Positions 42,164 through 50,763 of a stretch of DNA of 64,000 nt are shown here, piece by piece. The stretch is from DATJMJ01 sp035503915 (GTDB lineage: Bacteria; Actinomycetota; Acidimicrobiia; Acidimicrobiales; Palsa-688). The stretch is taken from assembly GCA_035503915.1 (NCBI GenBank), contig DATJSU010000021.1:1-64000 (forward strand). The letters are read 5' to 3'. A program made the translations under genes and the position numbers. A model generated the notes under the pieces. It was not told the DNA's origin and ran no database searches. It saw nothing but the letters and a program-made list of their open reading frames with translations. The number at the start of each line of letters is the position of its first letter. The first letter of the stretch is position 1.

Positions 42164-43291
42164 TCAGCTGCCCGCGGCGCGCAAGCGCTCGGCCGCTTCC
42201 TCGGGGACGACATCGTTGGCGAAAGCGTCCATCGCTGATTCCGAACCAGCTAGGAACTTGAGCTTGTCTGAGGTACGCCGCACCGTGAACATCTCAAGAT
42301 GTACTGCCAGTTCATCGCGGCCGTGCCGGAGGGGCGCCTGGTGCCATCCCGCAATATAAGGGGCAGGAGCATCAAAAAGTCTTGTAAAACGGCCGAAAAT
42401 ATCGAGCAAGAGCTCGGGCAGCTCTGTGCGCGCGCCTCTACTGAGGCTCTCCAAGTCAGGGGCCCGCTCATTTGGGTAGCAATGGACTTCGTAGGGCCAG
42501 CGGGCGGCGTGGGGCACAAAAGCGGTCCAGTGTGCCGTGGTTGTCACGACTCGCTTACGCTCTCGGCGCTCAGCCTGCAAGATGTCGTCAAATATGTTGG
42601 TGCCGTGCTTGCTCTGGTAAGCGACCGCAGACGCGAGCATTTTGGCCGTCCTTGGTGTGACAAACGGGTACGCGTAGATCTGCCCGTGTGGGTGCGGCTG
42701 GGTGACGCCGATCTCGCGCCCGCGGTTCTCGAAGCAGAAGACCTGTTCCACGCCCTGGGTAGCGCTCAGGTCGCGCGTGCGGTCAACGAGCGCTGAGACG
42801 ACCAGGTCCACTCGTTGGGCGCTCAAATCGGCAAACGAGGCGTCGTGGTCGTCCGTGTAGCAGACAACTTCGCAGCGCCCCGCCGAGGGCAGTTCGGCCA
42901 TGATGTCTTCGGGTGGCACGGCCCCGTGCGGCGTGCTCCCGGGCCCCCTTGGGCCCTTCTCCCAAGCCCGGGAGGAGTGGGGAGGTGCCGCGAGGGCAGG
43001 GAACCGGTTCTCAAAAACGGCGACTTCGTAGCTGCTCTCAGGGACCTCCGTCGGGTGCCCCGGCCGCGATGGGCAGAGCGGGCAGTCCTCCGTTGAGGGC
43101 AGGTACGTACGGTCCTGGCGGTGGGAGGCGTACATGACCCACGTCCCCAAAATGTCGTCGTAGCGCAGTGAGGAGGAGACCGCCATAGGTGCGAGCGGCC
43201 GCGTGTCGGCAGCGTTGCGCTCCCGCTCCCCAAGCTCGTCGTAGTAGATGATCTCCCGGCCGTCGGCCAGCCTTCTAATCGTCTTCCTCAC
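42164..43291 (-). CDS. galT: Galactose-1-phosphate uridylyltransferase
   Basis: This protein of about 375 residues contains SSLRYDDILGTWVMYASHRQDRTYLPSTEDCPLCPSRPG, the zinc Cys pair and N-terminal block of GalT. SYEVAVFENRFPAL, VFCFENRGREIGVTQPHPHGQIYAYPFV (active-site H-P-H) and VPHAARWPYEVHCYPNERAPDL are also present. It moves UMP from UDP-glucose to galactose-1-phosphate, the step after galactokinase. GTG 43291 is preferred: GGAG lies nine bases upstream and family homology begins near it. Longer in-frame starts (43360 and beyond) exist. It stands apart from the alpha-galactoside operon. Confidence 0.93.
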   Translation of the reverse strand: MRKTIRRLADGREIIYYDELGERERNAADTRPLAPMAVSSSLRYDDILGTWVMYASHRQDRTYLPSTEDCPLCPSRPGHPTEVPESSYEVAVFENRFPALAAPPHSSRAWEKGPRGPGSTPHGAVPPEDIMAELPSAGRCEVVCYTDDHDASFADLSAQRVDLVVSALVDRTRDLSATQGVEQVFCFENRGREIGVTQPHPHGQIYAYPFVTPRTAKMLASAVAYQSKHGTNIFDDILQAERRERKRVVTTTAHWTAFVPHAARWPYEVHCYPNERAPDLESLSRGARTELPELLLDIFGRFTRLFDAPAPYIAGWHQAPLRHGRDELAVHLEMFTVRRTSDKLKFLAGSESAMDAFANDVVPEEAAERLRAAGS

Positions 43292-43459
43292 GATCGCGTT
43301 CTCCAAGCCTTCATGCTCGATGCCACTGGCATCCCCACGTCGTGTAGCGCAGTCGCGCATGAGGTTACCGGCACGCGTGCCCCCGTGCCTTCGAAGAGGC
43401 GCTGTGATAAGGTCCGCTTCGTCTCCGGCCGGGCAACAAACGGGGGGTGTCAAGGCGCC

Positions 43460-44500
43460 ATGACCGATGTCGACCAGAGGATCCAGTGCCGGTGGTGCCA
43501 CGAGCAGAGCCCGGTTGCCGCCCGCACCTGTGATCACTGCGGCGCACCCCTCGATGTTCGCGATGTGGTGACCGACAGTGGCTGGCGGGAGGCGCCCAGG
43601 CTCAGGGACCTCACCGAGCTCCACTGGTCAGCGAGCACACTTCAGCTCGACACGGGCGTTGTCCCGGTGGTCGAGATCCTCTTGGCAGCCCAAGACCACG
43701 TGTTCTTCGAGCACTATGCGATGCTCTGGAAGGACGAAACAGTACCGATGTCGGTCATGCCGAGCCCCGGCGGGAGCCGCCGGCTGTTCGCGGGCGTGCC
43801 GTTCGTGCTGAGCGTCGCCCGTGGCCCTGGCAAGATCGCGTTCTCGCGCGATGCCGCAGGTGAGCTCGTCGTGCTCCCCATCGAGCCCCCTGCCCAGGTC
43901 GATGTCCGCGAGCACGCGATGGTGCTGGCATCTGGCACGCTCAGCTACTCCTTTGAAAAGTTGCCCGGCGTCAGGGCCATGCTCGCGAGCGGGAGCGGCA
44001 TGTACATGGACCGCTTCATGGCGCAGGCGGCACCAGGGTTGCTCGTGCTCCATGGCTACGGGAACGTGTTCCAAAGGTCGCTGGCAGAGGGGGAGACCAT
44101 CCTCATCGAGCCGGGAGCGTTCCTCTACAAGGATTCGACGGTCGCCATGGAGACGACCTCGGTCAACTTCAAGGGGATGCCGAGCGCGGCTGGCCAGGCC
44201 CCCTCGGCTGAAGCGGGGACCGGCGAAGCGGGCCTCGGCGGGCCCGGCGGCCAAGCGGCGCCAGCGGAGGCCGCCCCGGCACCCGAGCCAAAGAAGGGCG
44301 GGCTCTTCGGGCGCCTCAAGTCGGCCACCTCTGCCATCAACGTCGGCGGTCTCGCCGCTGCCGCAGGGGGATTACGCAGCGGGGGCATCGCGGGGGCGCT
44401 CTCTGGCCTCGCGGGCGGGGGCGGCTCGACCGTGCTGCGGATGAAGGGCCCTGGACGAATAGGGATCCAATCGATGTTCAAACCGCACGAGACTGACTGA
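43460..44500 (+). CDS. Zinc-ribbon AIM24-family protein, paralogue 1
   Basis: This 346-residue protein opens with a rubredoxin-like zinc ribbon (C10-x2-C13...C24-x2-C27). An AIM24/TerD-distant beta-fold follows, with VFFEHYAMLWKDETVPMSVM, AFSRDAAGELVVLPIEPPAQVDVREHAMVLASGTLSYSF and GNVFQRSLAEGETILIEPGAFLYKDSTV. A Gly/Ala/Pro-rich insert (about 240-315), including KKGGLFGRLKSATSAINVGG, separates the core from a terminal GPGRIGIQSMF strand. It precedes a second AIM24 gene by 66 bases. Bacterial AIM24 proteins have no established function. Confidence 0.85.
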   Translation: MTDVDQRIQCRWCHEQSPVAARTCDHCGAPLDVRDVVTDSGWREAPRLRDLTELHWSASTLQLDTGVVPVVEILLAAQDHVFFEHYAMLWKDETVPMSVMPSPGGSRRLFAGVPFVLSVARGPGKIAFSRDAAGELVVLPIEPPAQVDVREHAMVLASGTLSYSFEKLPGVRAMLASGSGMYMDRFMAQAAPGLLVLHGYGNVFQRSLAEGETILIEPGAFLYKDSTVAMETTSVNFKGMPSAAGQAPSAEAGTGEAGLGGPGGQAAPAEAAPAPEPKKGGLFGRLKSATSAINVGGLAAAAGGLRSGGIAGALSGLAGGGGSTVLRMKGPGRIGIQSMFKPHETD

Positions 44501-44566
44501 GCCCCCGCGCCATGGACCGCCCCGTCGTGGGCCCGCACAGGGCCAAGAGCTGAGAGGTGCACGGAG

Positions 44567-45562
44567 ATGACTGACACCGCTGCCCCGGCGACGACCTACA
44601 CCTGCCCCTACTGCAGGCAGACCTCCTCCGGGGCGGGAAAGAGCTGCCCGAACTGCGGCGCCCCGGTCAACATCGAGCTACGCACGACTGCGTCTGGGTG
44701 GACCGAGCTCCCCTCGATCGCCGACATGGCAAAGATCCAGTTCGGCCGTTCTTCGTGCCAGGTGGAGGGCCGTCTTGTGCCCGTCGCCGAGATGAACCTC
44801 GCCGAGGGCGACGGCGTCTATTTCACCCACGACGTCTTGTTGTGGAAAGAGCCGGCAGTTCAAATGGACGCGATGGCCCTCAGCAAGCCTTGGACGAGGA
44901 ACCGCAGCGGGATGCAGCTCGTCATGATGCAGGCCGCCGGCCCCGGGAGGGTTGCGTTCTCCCATGACAGCCCTGGCGAGCTGGTCGCGCTTCCTTTGCA
45001 GCCAGGAGCTGCTGTGGACGTGCGGGAGCACGCGCTCCTTGTCGCTACCTCCGCCGTCACTTATGACTGGGTGGAGTCGGGGATCTGGTTCTTGGCGCCC
45101 GAAAAGGGCCACCACCAGCAAGCGTCCTCGCCCGGTGGCAGCCTCCTGCGGGTGGGGCTCGAGATGGCAGGCGCGGGAAGGGAGAGGGAGAGGAGCGACG
45201 ACCAGCCCACGTGGCACTACCCCCTCGGCCAGTACCTCGACCGCTTCCATGCGGGCGAACGGCCAGGGCTGGTCATGGTGCAAGTGAGTGGTAACGCATA
45301 TGTTCGAGACCTTGCTGCCGGCGAGTCGCTGCTGATAAAACCCCCGGCGTTGCTTTTCAAGGACCCCTCGGTCGGGATCCAGCTTCACGTCGAATACCCG
45401 GCCGCCGGCGTCAAGATCTGGCAGACCTGGACCAACCGTTACCTCTGGGTGCGGGCCTGGGGCCCCGGCCGGATCGGCTTGCAATCCTGCTACGACCATT
45501 TGGATGACCCTGGGACGGACTTTCGCGACCTGTCCCCGCACACCGATTATCTCTGGCGCTAA
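44567..45562 (+). CDS. Zinc-ribbon AIM24-family protein, paralogue 2
   Basis: This 331-residue relative of the preceding gene has the same plan: zinc ribbon C13-x2-C16...C27-x2-C30, then GDGVYFTHDVLLWKEPAVQMDAM and AGPGRVAFSHDSPGELVALPLQPGAAVDVREHALLVAT. GNAYVRDLAAGESLLIKPPALLFKDPSV and a closing GPGRIGLQSCYDH follow. The long Gly-rich insert of paralogue 1 is absent; instead a charged loop (AGRERERSDDQPTWHYPLGQ) interrupts the core. The pair looks like an in-place duplication. Ribosome-binding site GGAG lies upstream of ATG 44567, and queC follows after 40 bases. Confidence 0.85.
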   Translation: MTDTAAPATTYTCPYCRQTSSGAGKSCPNCGAPVNIELRTTASGWTELPSIADMAKIQFGRSSCQVEGRLVPVAEMNLAEGDGVYFTHDVLLWKEPAVQMDAMALSKPWTRNRSGMQLVMMQAAGPGRVAFSHDSPGELVALPLQPGAAVDVREHALLVATSAVTYDWVESGIWFLAPEKGHHQQASSPGGSLLRVGLEMAGAGRERERSDDQPTWHYPLGQYLDRFHAGERPGLVMVQVSGNAYVRDLAAGESLLIKPPALLFKDPSVGIQLHVEYPAAGVKIWQTWTNRYLWVRAWGPGRIGLQSCYDHLDDPGTDFRDLSPHTDYLWR

Positions 45563-45602
45563 AGGGCAAGTAAACAGGCTGCCATCCCAGGCCCGGAAAA
45601 GA

Positions 45603-46295
45603 ATGAGCCAAAGCTCCCCCCCGGCCGTTGTCTTATTGAGCGGCGGCTTGGATTCTGCGACGGTTTTGGCGATAGCAGCCTCCGAGGGCTACACACCCTA
45701 TGCGTTGAGCGTCGAGTACGGGCAGCGCCACCATGTCGAAGTCGCTGCTGCTCGGAGGGTGGCGGCGGCGGGAGGTGCCAAGGAGCACGTAGTGGTGCAG
45801 GTTGACCTCCGTGCCTTCGGTGGTTCGGCGCTCACCGACGACATCGCTGTGCCTCATCACGAAACGGTCGAGCAATTGGCCAGTGACATCCCGGTCACGT
45901 ATGTCCCTGCCCGCAACACGATCTTTTTGTCCCTCGCCCTCGCTTGGGCCGAGACGCTTGGGTGCGACGACATATTCGTTGGTGTGAACGCGATCGACTA
46001 CAGCGGCTACCCCGACTGCCGCCCGGAATATCTCGCAGCCTTCGAAAACATGGCAAATCTCGCTACTAAAGCGGCCGTCGAGGGCCGCCAGCGAGCCAAG
46101 ATCCACGCGCCCTTGATCGCGCTCAACAAGGCGCAAATAATTAGCCGGGGGCTGGAGCTCGGGGTCGATTACTCCCTCACCCACAGCTGTTACGAGCCGG
46201 GGCCAGAAGGGCGTGCTTGCGGCACGTGCGGTTCGTGCTTGTTGCGGAAAAAAGGCTTCGACGAGCTGGGGATCCCCGACCCGGCCAACAAATAG
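45603..46295 (+). CDS. queC: 7-cyano-7-deazaguanine synthase
   Basis: This 230-residue QueC has the PP-loop VVLLSGGLDSATVL near residue 9, EYGQRHHVEVAAARRVA, VPARNTIFLSLALAWAE and GVNAIDYSGYPDCRPEYL. The zinc site is made by four Cys in SCYEPGPEGRACGTCGSCLL. It converts 7-carboxy-7-deazaguanine to preQ0 with ATP and ammonia, in queuosine or 7-deazaguanine DNA-modification pathways. queD, queE, queF and tgt are not in the window, so which pathway it serves is open. It follows the AIM24 pair on the same strand. Confidence 0.95.
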   Translation: MSQSSPPAVVLLSGGLDSATVLAIAASEGYTPYALSVEYGQRHHVEVAAARRVAAAGGAKEHVVVQVDLRAFGGSALTDDIAVPHHETVEQLASDIPVTYVPARNTIFLSLALAWAETLGCDDIFVGVNAIDYSGYPDCRPEYLAAFENMANLATKAAVEGRQRAKIHAPLIALNKAQIISRGLELGVDYSLTHSCYEPGPEGRACGTCGSCLLRKKGFDELGIPDPANK

Positions 46296-46306
46296 CGCCG
46301 CCCCGG

Positions 46307-47398
46307 TCAGCGCGCCGTTTTGAAATGGGCCAGCGCGGGGCCCGCAGGCCAGGCCTTCACGGCGCCCGTGACCCGCACGGAGACGATGGTGCCCGCACTG
46401 AGCGGGGAGCGCCCGGCGAGACGGGCCTGCACGGTCGAGCGAGCGCCGTCGGCGCCCAGCTTGACCGTGACCAGCATGTCGTGGCCGTAAAACTGGCAGT
46501 CGCTCACGCGACCTGGGAGGCCTGTGCTGCTCGAACCGTTGTCGAGCTCTACTTGCTCGGGGCGGACGAGCACCAAGAGCTTCTCCCCCTCGGTGTAATC
46601 GCGCCCCCCAAGGTCGAGCGCTCCAACCGACGTTTGTGCCCTGCCTTGCCGAACTGTCGCCTCCAAGATGTTGGCATCCCCGACGAAGCGCGCCACAGCG
46701 GGGTCAAGGGGCTCGGCGTAGAGCTCCTCAGGCTCCGCTGACTGCGCAACGCGCCCTTGTCTCAGGACCGCCACCATGTCGGCCAGGGAAAGGGCCTCGT
46801 CCTGGTCATGGGTCACCAAGACGGCGGTCGTCGAGGTTTCGGCGAGAACTCTTGCCACGTCAGCTCGCACCTCGGTGCGCAAGGCGGCGTCGAGGGAGGA
46901 AAAAGGCTCGTCGAGCAGCACGAGGCTCGGTTTGGTGGCGAGCGCGCGGGCGAGAGCCACCCTTTGCTGCTGACCGCCGGACAGCTGGTGGGGGTACTGC
47001 CTACTGACCCCCTCGAGGCCCACCAGAGCGAGCAGTTCGTCGACCCGGCCGCCCTTTCGCTCCCGCTTGGTGAGGCCGAAACCGACGTTGGCGGCAGCAT
47101 CGAGATGAGGAAAAAGGGCACCCTCTTGGGGCACATAGCCGATCCGGCGAGCCTCGGGCGGGACGTGTGTGCGACCGTCTTCGACCACGGCCCCCCCGAT
47201 CGTGACCGACCCGCTATCGGCTCGCTCGAAGCCCGCCAAGATCCGAAGCAGTGTGGTCTTCCCGCTGCCCGAGGGCCCGAGCACCGCCGTCAGGGAAGCC
47301 TCCGCCACCTCGAGGTCTACCCCGGCCAGGACCAAGTGGTCCCCAAAGGCCTTGTGGAGGCCCTTCACGGCGACGCTGGACACAACTAAGGTTACCAA
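46307..47398 (-). CDS. ABC transporter ATPase, FbpC/PotA-like, with C-terminal TOBE-like region
   Basis: This 363-residue protein has Walker A VLGPSGSGKTTLLRIL (41-49 core), Q-loop IGYVPQEGALFPHL, signature QLSGGQQQRVALARAL, Walker B LVLLDEPFSSLD and LVTHDQDEAL. The region from about 275 (EKLLVLVRPEQVELD) is a TOBE-type domain. The VPQEGALFPHL and AGFERADSGSV details fit iron(III)- or polyamine-type importers better than the shared sugar ATPase MsiK. No cognate permease or binding protein is adjacent, so it is an orphan here. Confidence 0.9.
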   Translation of the reverse strand: MVTLVVSSVAVKGLHKAFGDHLVLAGVDLEVAEASLTAVLGPSGSGKTTLLRILAGFERADSGSVTIGGAVVEDGRTHVPPEARRIGYVPQEGALFPHLDAAANVGFGLTKRERKGGRVDELLALVGLEGVSRQYPHQLSGGQQQRVALARALATKPSLVLLDEPFSSLDAALRTEVRADVARVLAETSTTAVLVTHDQDEALSLADMVAVLRQGRVAQSAEPEELYAEPLDPAVARFVGDANILEATVRQGRAQTSVGALDLGGRDYTEGEKLLVLVRPEQVELDNGSSSTGLPGRVSDCQFYGHDMLVTVKLGADGARSTVQARLAGRSPLSAGTIVSVRVTGAVKAWPAGPALAHFKTAR

Positions 47399-47401
47399 CG
47401 C

Positions 47402-47647
47402 CTAACTCGCGGGCTGGGAGGCTGTCTGGCGTGCGGCCACGGCGCTTGGCTCGGTCCCGCCGGCCGTCAACTTGGGCTGTGGGTCGCCGTGCCTGAGCGG
47501 TCCTTCAGGCTGAGGAGCGCGTCGAGAGCCGAAGCACCCCTTCCCTGCTTGCTTTGCTTTGTGGAGGGCGATATCTGCGTCTCGCAGCAGTTCGTCGGCG
47601 CTCGTTCGCGGCCCGGTCGCAACGCCGAATGCTCGCACGGACATCGA
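47402..47647 (-). pseudogene. C-terminal fragment of a GGDEF (diguanylate cyclase) domain
   Basis: The minus strand between the ABC ATPase and the aldo/keto reductase encodes MSVRAFGVATGPRTSADELLRDADIALHKAKQAGKGCFGSR, the last third of a GGDEF domain (S-x-G-V-A strand and A-D-x-A-L-x-x-A-K helix). An Ala/Pro/Thr-rich tail and stop at 47402 follow. The GGDEF signature itself and everything before it are missing; upstream the frame runs on only as an artefact opposite the reductase gene. Confidence 0.75.
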
Positions 47648-47719
47648 GCGGGGGGCCGGCTCCTTTCGCCGACTTCGCCTATTTCGCCTACGAGCGCCCA
47701 GGCTTATAAGGTCAGCGCC

Positions 47720-48682
47720 ATGGAATACACTCACCTTGGCCGCAGCGGCCTCAGGGTCAGCCGGCTCTGCCTGGGCACCATGAACTTTGGCCCCGAGACG
47801 AGCGAAGAAAGCTCGTTCGAGATCATGGAGCTGGCTCACGACAACGGCATCAATTTCTTCGATACTGCAGACGTTTATGGTTGGCGAAAAGGCGAGGGCG
47901 TTACCGAACAGATCCTCGGGCGCTGGTTCGCCAAGGGTGGCGGGCGCAGGGAGAGGACGGTGCTCGCCACAAAAGTCCATAATCCTATGGGCGATTGGCC
48001 CAACGAGGAAAAACTCTCGGCCCTCCATGTCCGCCGCGCATGCGAGGCATCCCTTCGCCGTTTGCAAACCGACTACATCGACCTCTACCAGATGCACCAC
48101 ATCGACCGCGAGACCCCTTGGGAGGAGATCTGGGAGGCGATGGAGGTGCTGCGCTACCAAGGCAAGATCCTCTATGCCGGCTCGTCGAACTTCGCTGGCT
48201 GGCATATCGCACAGGCACAGGAAGCAGCACAAAAGCGGCACTTCGTGGGCCTGGTGTCCGAGCAGTCCTATTACAACCTCATCGTGCGGGACATCGAAAG
48301 GGAGGTCGTTCCCGCCTGCCTTCACTACGGCGTCGGGGTCATCCCCTGGTCGCCGCTCGCGGGGGGTTTGTTGGGGGGCGTACTGCGCAAGGAAGCCTCG
48401 ACCGGCCGGGGCGCTCGCAACGACCGGCTGGAGGCCGAGCGGCCACGGGTCGAAAAGTTCGAGAAAATGTGCGAGCGCATCGGGCAAGGCCCCGGCGAGG
48501 TCGCCCTTGCCTGGCTCTTGACCCGCCCAGGTGTCACGGCCCCCATCGTTGGGCCCCGCACGCCTGAACAATTTACAAGTGCCCTGAGGGCGCTCGACTT
48601 GGAGCTCGGGCTCTCCTTCATCGAGGAGCTCGATGGGCTCTTTCCCCCGCATAAGCCCGCCCCGGAGGCTTACGCCTGGTAG
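47720..48682 (+). CDS. Aldo/keto reductase
   Basis: This 320-residue TIM-barrel oxidoreductase starts MEYTHLGRSGLRVSRLCLGTMNFG. Catalytic residues are Asp and Tyr in NFFDTADVYGWRKGEGVTEQ, Lys in VLATKVHNPMG and His in LYQMHHIDRETPWEEIW. NADPH contacts include VIPWSPLAGGLLGG and TAPIVGPRTPEQF. It belongs with the AKR11/12-like, bacterial tas/YghZ-type group. The natural substrate is unknown. The ATG at 47720 is fixed by homology; longer frames upstream run through the GGDEF scar. Confidence 0.93.
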   Translation: MEYTHLGRSGLRVSRLCLGTMNFGPETSEESSFEIMELAHDNGINFFDTADVYGWRKGEGVTEQILGRWFAKGGGRRERTVLATKVHNPMGDWPNEEKLSALHVRRACEASLRRLQTDYIDLYQMHHIDRETPWEEIWEAMEVLRYQGKILYAGSSNFAGWHIAQAQEAAQKRHFVGLVSEQSYYNLIVRDIEREVVPACLHYGVGVIPWSPLAGGLLGGVLRKEASTGRGARNDRLEAERPRVEKFEKMCERIGQGPGEVALAWLLTRPGVTAPIVGPRTPEQFTSALRALDLELGLSFIEELDGLFPPHKPAPEAYAW

Positions 48683-48736
48683 GCGTCGCCCCGGGCACGC
48701 CGGGGAGCGCGCCGGCGTGCCCAGCCGGCGCCCCGC

Positions 48737-49252
48737 TTACCAGGTACCGAGGTGGACCACCTCGTCAAAGGGGCGACGGTTCAACTTCTTGATGGGAGCG
48801 AGGGGCCGGTCTCCCGGGTAGCCAAATGCGACGAGGTGCGCACAGTACCGGTCCTCGGGAAAGCGGAGGATCTTGCGCGCGAGGACCTGGTCGTTTGCCG
48901 ATGAGTGGCCGCTCCCTATGCCTTGGTCCGTGGCAGCGATCATCATTGCCATGACGGCTTGGCCGGCATCGAACTGGTCGAGCTCGCGGTCGTGCTCGTT
49001 GTCGACGTCCGGGAGGATGACGGCGACCGTGGCTGCGGAGCTCGCGACGTGGCGCCCGTACTGCCACACCGCGGCCAACTCTTTGAGCTGCTCGTGATCG
49101 GTGCAAACGACGAAGTCCCTGTGCTGGCGGTTATTTGCCGAGGGGGCCATCCACCCTGCCTGGGCTATGCGCTCGAGGGCGTTGGCGGGCAACGACTTGT
49201 CCGTATAGGCCCGGACATTGCGCCTGGCTGTGATTGCGTCCCAAGTTTCCAT
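48737..49252 (-). CDS. Nitroreductase-family FMN protein
   Basis: This 171-residue protein starts METWDAITARRNVRAYTDKSLPANALERIAQAGWMAPSANNRQHRDFVV, the usual nitroreductase FMN-binding block (R-R-N-V-R plus A-P-S-A-N-N). FDAGQAVMAMMIAATDQGIGSGHSS and VAFGYPGDRPLAPIKKLNRRPFDEVV complete the fold. It likely acts as a dimer reducing nitro- or quinone-type compounds with NAD(P)H. It is convergent with the aldo/keto reductase. Confidence 0.92.
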   Translation of the reverse strand: METWDAITARRNVRAYTDKSLPANALERIAQAGWMAPSANNRQHRDFVVCTDHEQLKELAAVWQYGRHVASSAATVAVILPDVDNEHDRELDQFDAGQAVMAMMIAATDQGIGSGHSSANDQVLARKILRFPEDRYCAHLVAFGYPGDRPLAPIKKLNRRPFDEVVHLGTW

Positions 49253-49335
49253 GTGGGCAAGCTACCTTCGCCCGGGCCCTATCGTCGCAGCGGCCGGGCC
49301 AGGCCGGCGCCCGCCTGACCCACCGGCCCGAGCTC

Positions 49336-50763
49336 CTAGGGGCCCGCGGACTGCGCCCCGAGGAGGAAGGCTCTTTCGTTGAGCTCCAATGCCGCGGGCT
49401 TTGAGCGCAGCGTCGCTCTGAGGGCGGTCAGGAAGGTCTCGGGGGGGAAAACTCTTGTCGTGGCCTGGAGCATGCCCAGCGCGACGAGGTTCTTGACCAG
49501 CGGTGCGCCAAGCCGTTGTGCAGCGCTGGCAAAAGGTCGGCCGAGGACTGTGACGCCCTCGGCGAGCTGCACGGGCGGGGGGCCCATGACCGAACTGTCG
49601 TAGATCACGGTGCCTCCCGGCCGCACAGTGGGGCCGAACTTGGCCAGGCTCGGAGAGTTGAAAGCGACGAGGACATGGGGCCTTGGGGCAGACGGTGAGA
49701 GCACCTCGCGCCTGGCGACGTGGACGTCGGCGTAGGACGTACCGCCGCGCGACTCAGGCCCATAGCTCGGGATAAGTGTCGAGTCGTAGCCCTCGTTTAC
49801 CGCAGCACGTGTCGTGATCATCGCTGCCGTCTGAGCTCCATCTCCGCCGGCGCCGGCGAACTTGAAGCTGATATCTTCGGGGTCGAGGTGCGACGGGAAC
49901 TTATCGGCGAACCTCGGTTCGCGCTCGCCGTTTGCACCGATCGCGCTGAGGATCTCCTCAGTGCTGTAGCTCGGTGTCGCGAAGGCAGGGAAGGAACCAG
50001 CTCCAACCAGGTCCTTTTTCACACCGAGAGGGAAAACCGGGACCATGTTGTCCTTTACCCAACGCGAAGCCGCCTGGGGGTCGAGCCCGAGGTGCACCGG
50101 GCACTCCGAGAGGACCTCGATCAGGGCGAAACCAGCCTGGTTTAGTTGGGTTTCGAGCGCCTTGTGGATCGAACGCTTGGCGTGGGCGCGCTGCCTGTTG
50201 TCGTACAGGGCCACCCTTTCGACGTACACCGGGCCGTCCAACCCGGCTATGAGCTCAGCTATTTTGAGCGGCTGACCAGAAAGTGCGGTACGGCCTTGGG
50301 GCGTCGTCGTGGTCCGTTGCCCGAGGAGGGTCGTGGGTGCCATCTGGCCGCCAGTCATGCCATAAACGGCATTGTTGATGAAAATTACCGTGATGGGGGC
50401 CCCTAGCTGCGCAGTGCTGACAATTTCGGCAAGGCCGATCGAGGCGAGGTCCCCATCCCCTTGATAGGCGATGACTATCGAACTTGGGTTTGCGGTTTTG
50501 TGGCCGATGGCGACGGCAGGGGCGCGGCCGTGTGCCGCTTGGGAGTTGCCGACATCGAAGTAGTAGTACATAAATACTGAACAACCGACAGGAGAGACGA
50601 GGACGGTCCGGTCTTGCACCCCAAGGGACCCGATGGCGTCTGCAAGGTACTTCTGGACCAAGCCGTGCCCGCAGCCGGGGCAATAAGTCGTCGAGCGGCC
50701 CTTTGTGCCTTCGCCGCCATCGTGGCGAGAAAAAGTGCTGTAAAAAACTTGAGCTGCCATCAT
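49336..50763 (-). CDS. 2-oxoacid:ferredoxin oxidoreductase, fused beta and gamma subunits
   Basis: This 475-residue protein has a TPP-binding beta part (about 1-285). TTYCPGCGHGLVQKYL (C28, C31 cluster ligands), VSPVGCSVFMYYYFDVG and IAYQGDGDLASIGLAEI with INNAVYGMTGGQMAPTT form the TPP-Mg site. The gamma part follows (about 295-470, FKFAGAGGDGAQTAAMITTRAAVNEGYD..PSYGPESRGGTSYADV). In most organisms these are separate genes. With the overlapping alpha gene (TGATG) it decarboxylates a 2-oxoacid to acyl-CoA and reduces ferredoxin; a 2-oxoglutarate or branched-chain substrate is likely, but pyruvate is not excluded. Confidence 0.92.
   Translation of the reverse strand: MMAAQVFYSTFSRHDGGEGTKGRSTTYCPGCGHGLVQKYLADAIGSLGVQDRTVLVSPVGCSVFMYYYFDVGNSQAAHGRAPAVAIGHKTANPSSIVIAYQGDGDLASIGLAEIVSTAQLGAPITVIFINNAVYGMTGGQMAPTTLLGQRTTTTPQGRTALSGQPLKIAELIAGLDGPVYVERVALYDNRQRAHAKRSIHKALETQLNQAGFALIEVLSECPVHLGLDPQAASRWVKDNMVPVFPLGVKKDLVGAGSFPAFATPSYSTEEILSAIGANGEREPRFADKFPSHLDPEDISFKFAGAGGDGAQTAAMITTRAAVNEGYDSTLIPSYGPESRGGTSYADVHVARREVLSPSAPRPHVLVAFNSPSLAKFGPTVRPGGTVIYDSSVMGPPPVQLAEGVTVLGRPFASAAQRLGAPLVKNLVALGMLQATTRVFPPETFLTALRATLRSKPAALELNERAFLLGAQSAGP

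Noticed and set aside
47648..48652. Long minus-strand frame opposite the aldo/keto reductase
   Set aside because: It mirrors the codon pattern of the real reductase gene; only its last 82 codons (47402-47647) carry real GGDEF similarity.
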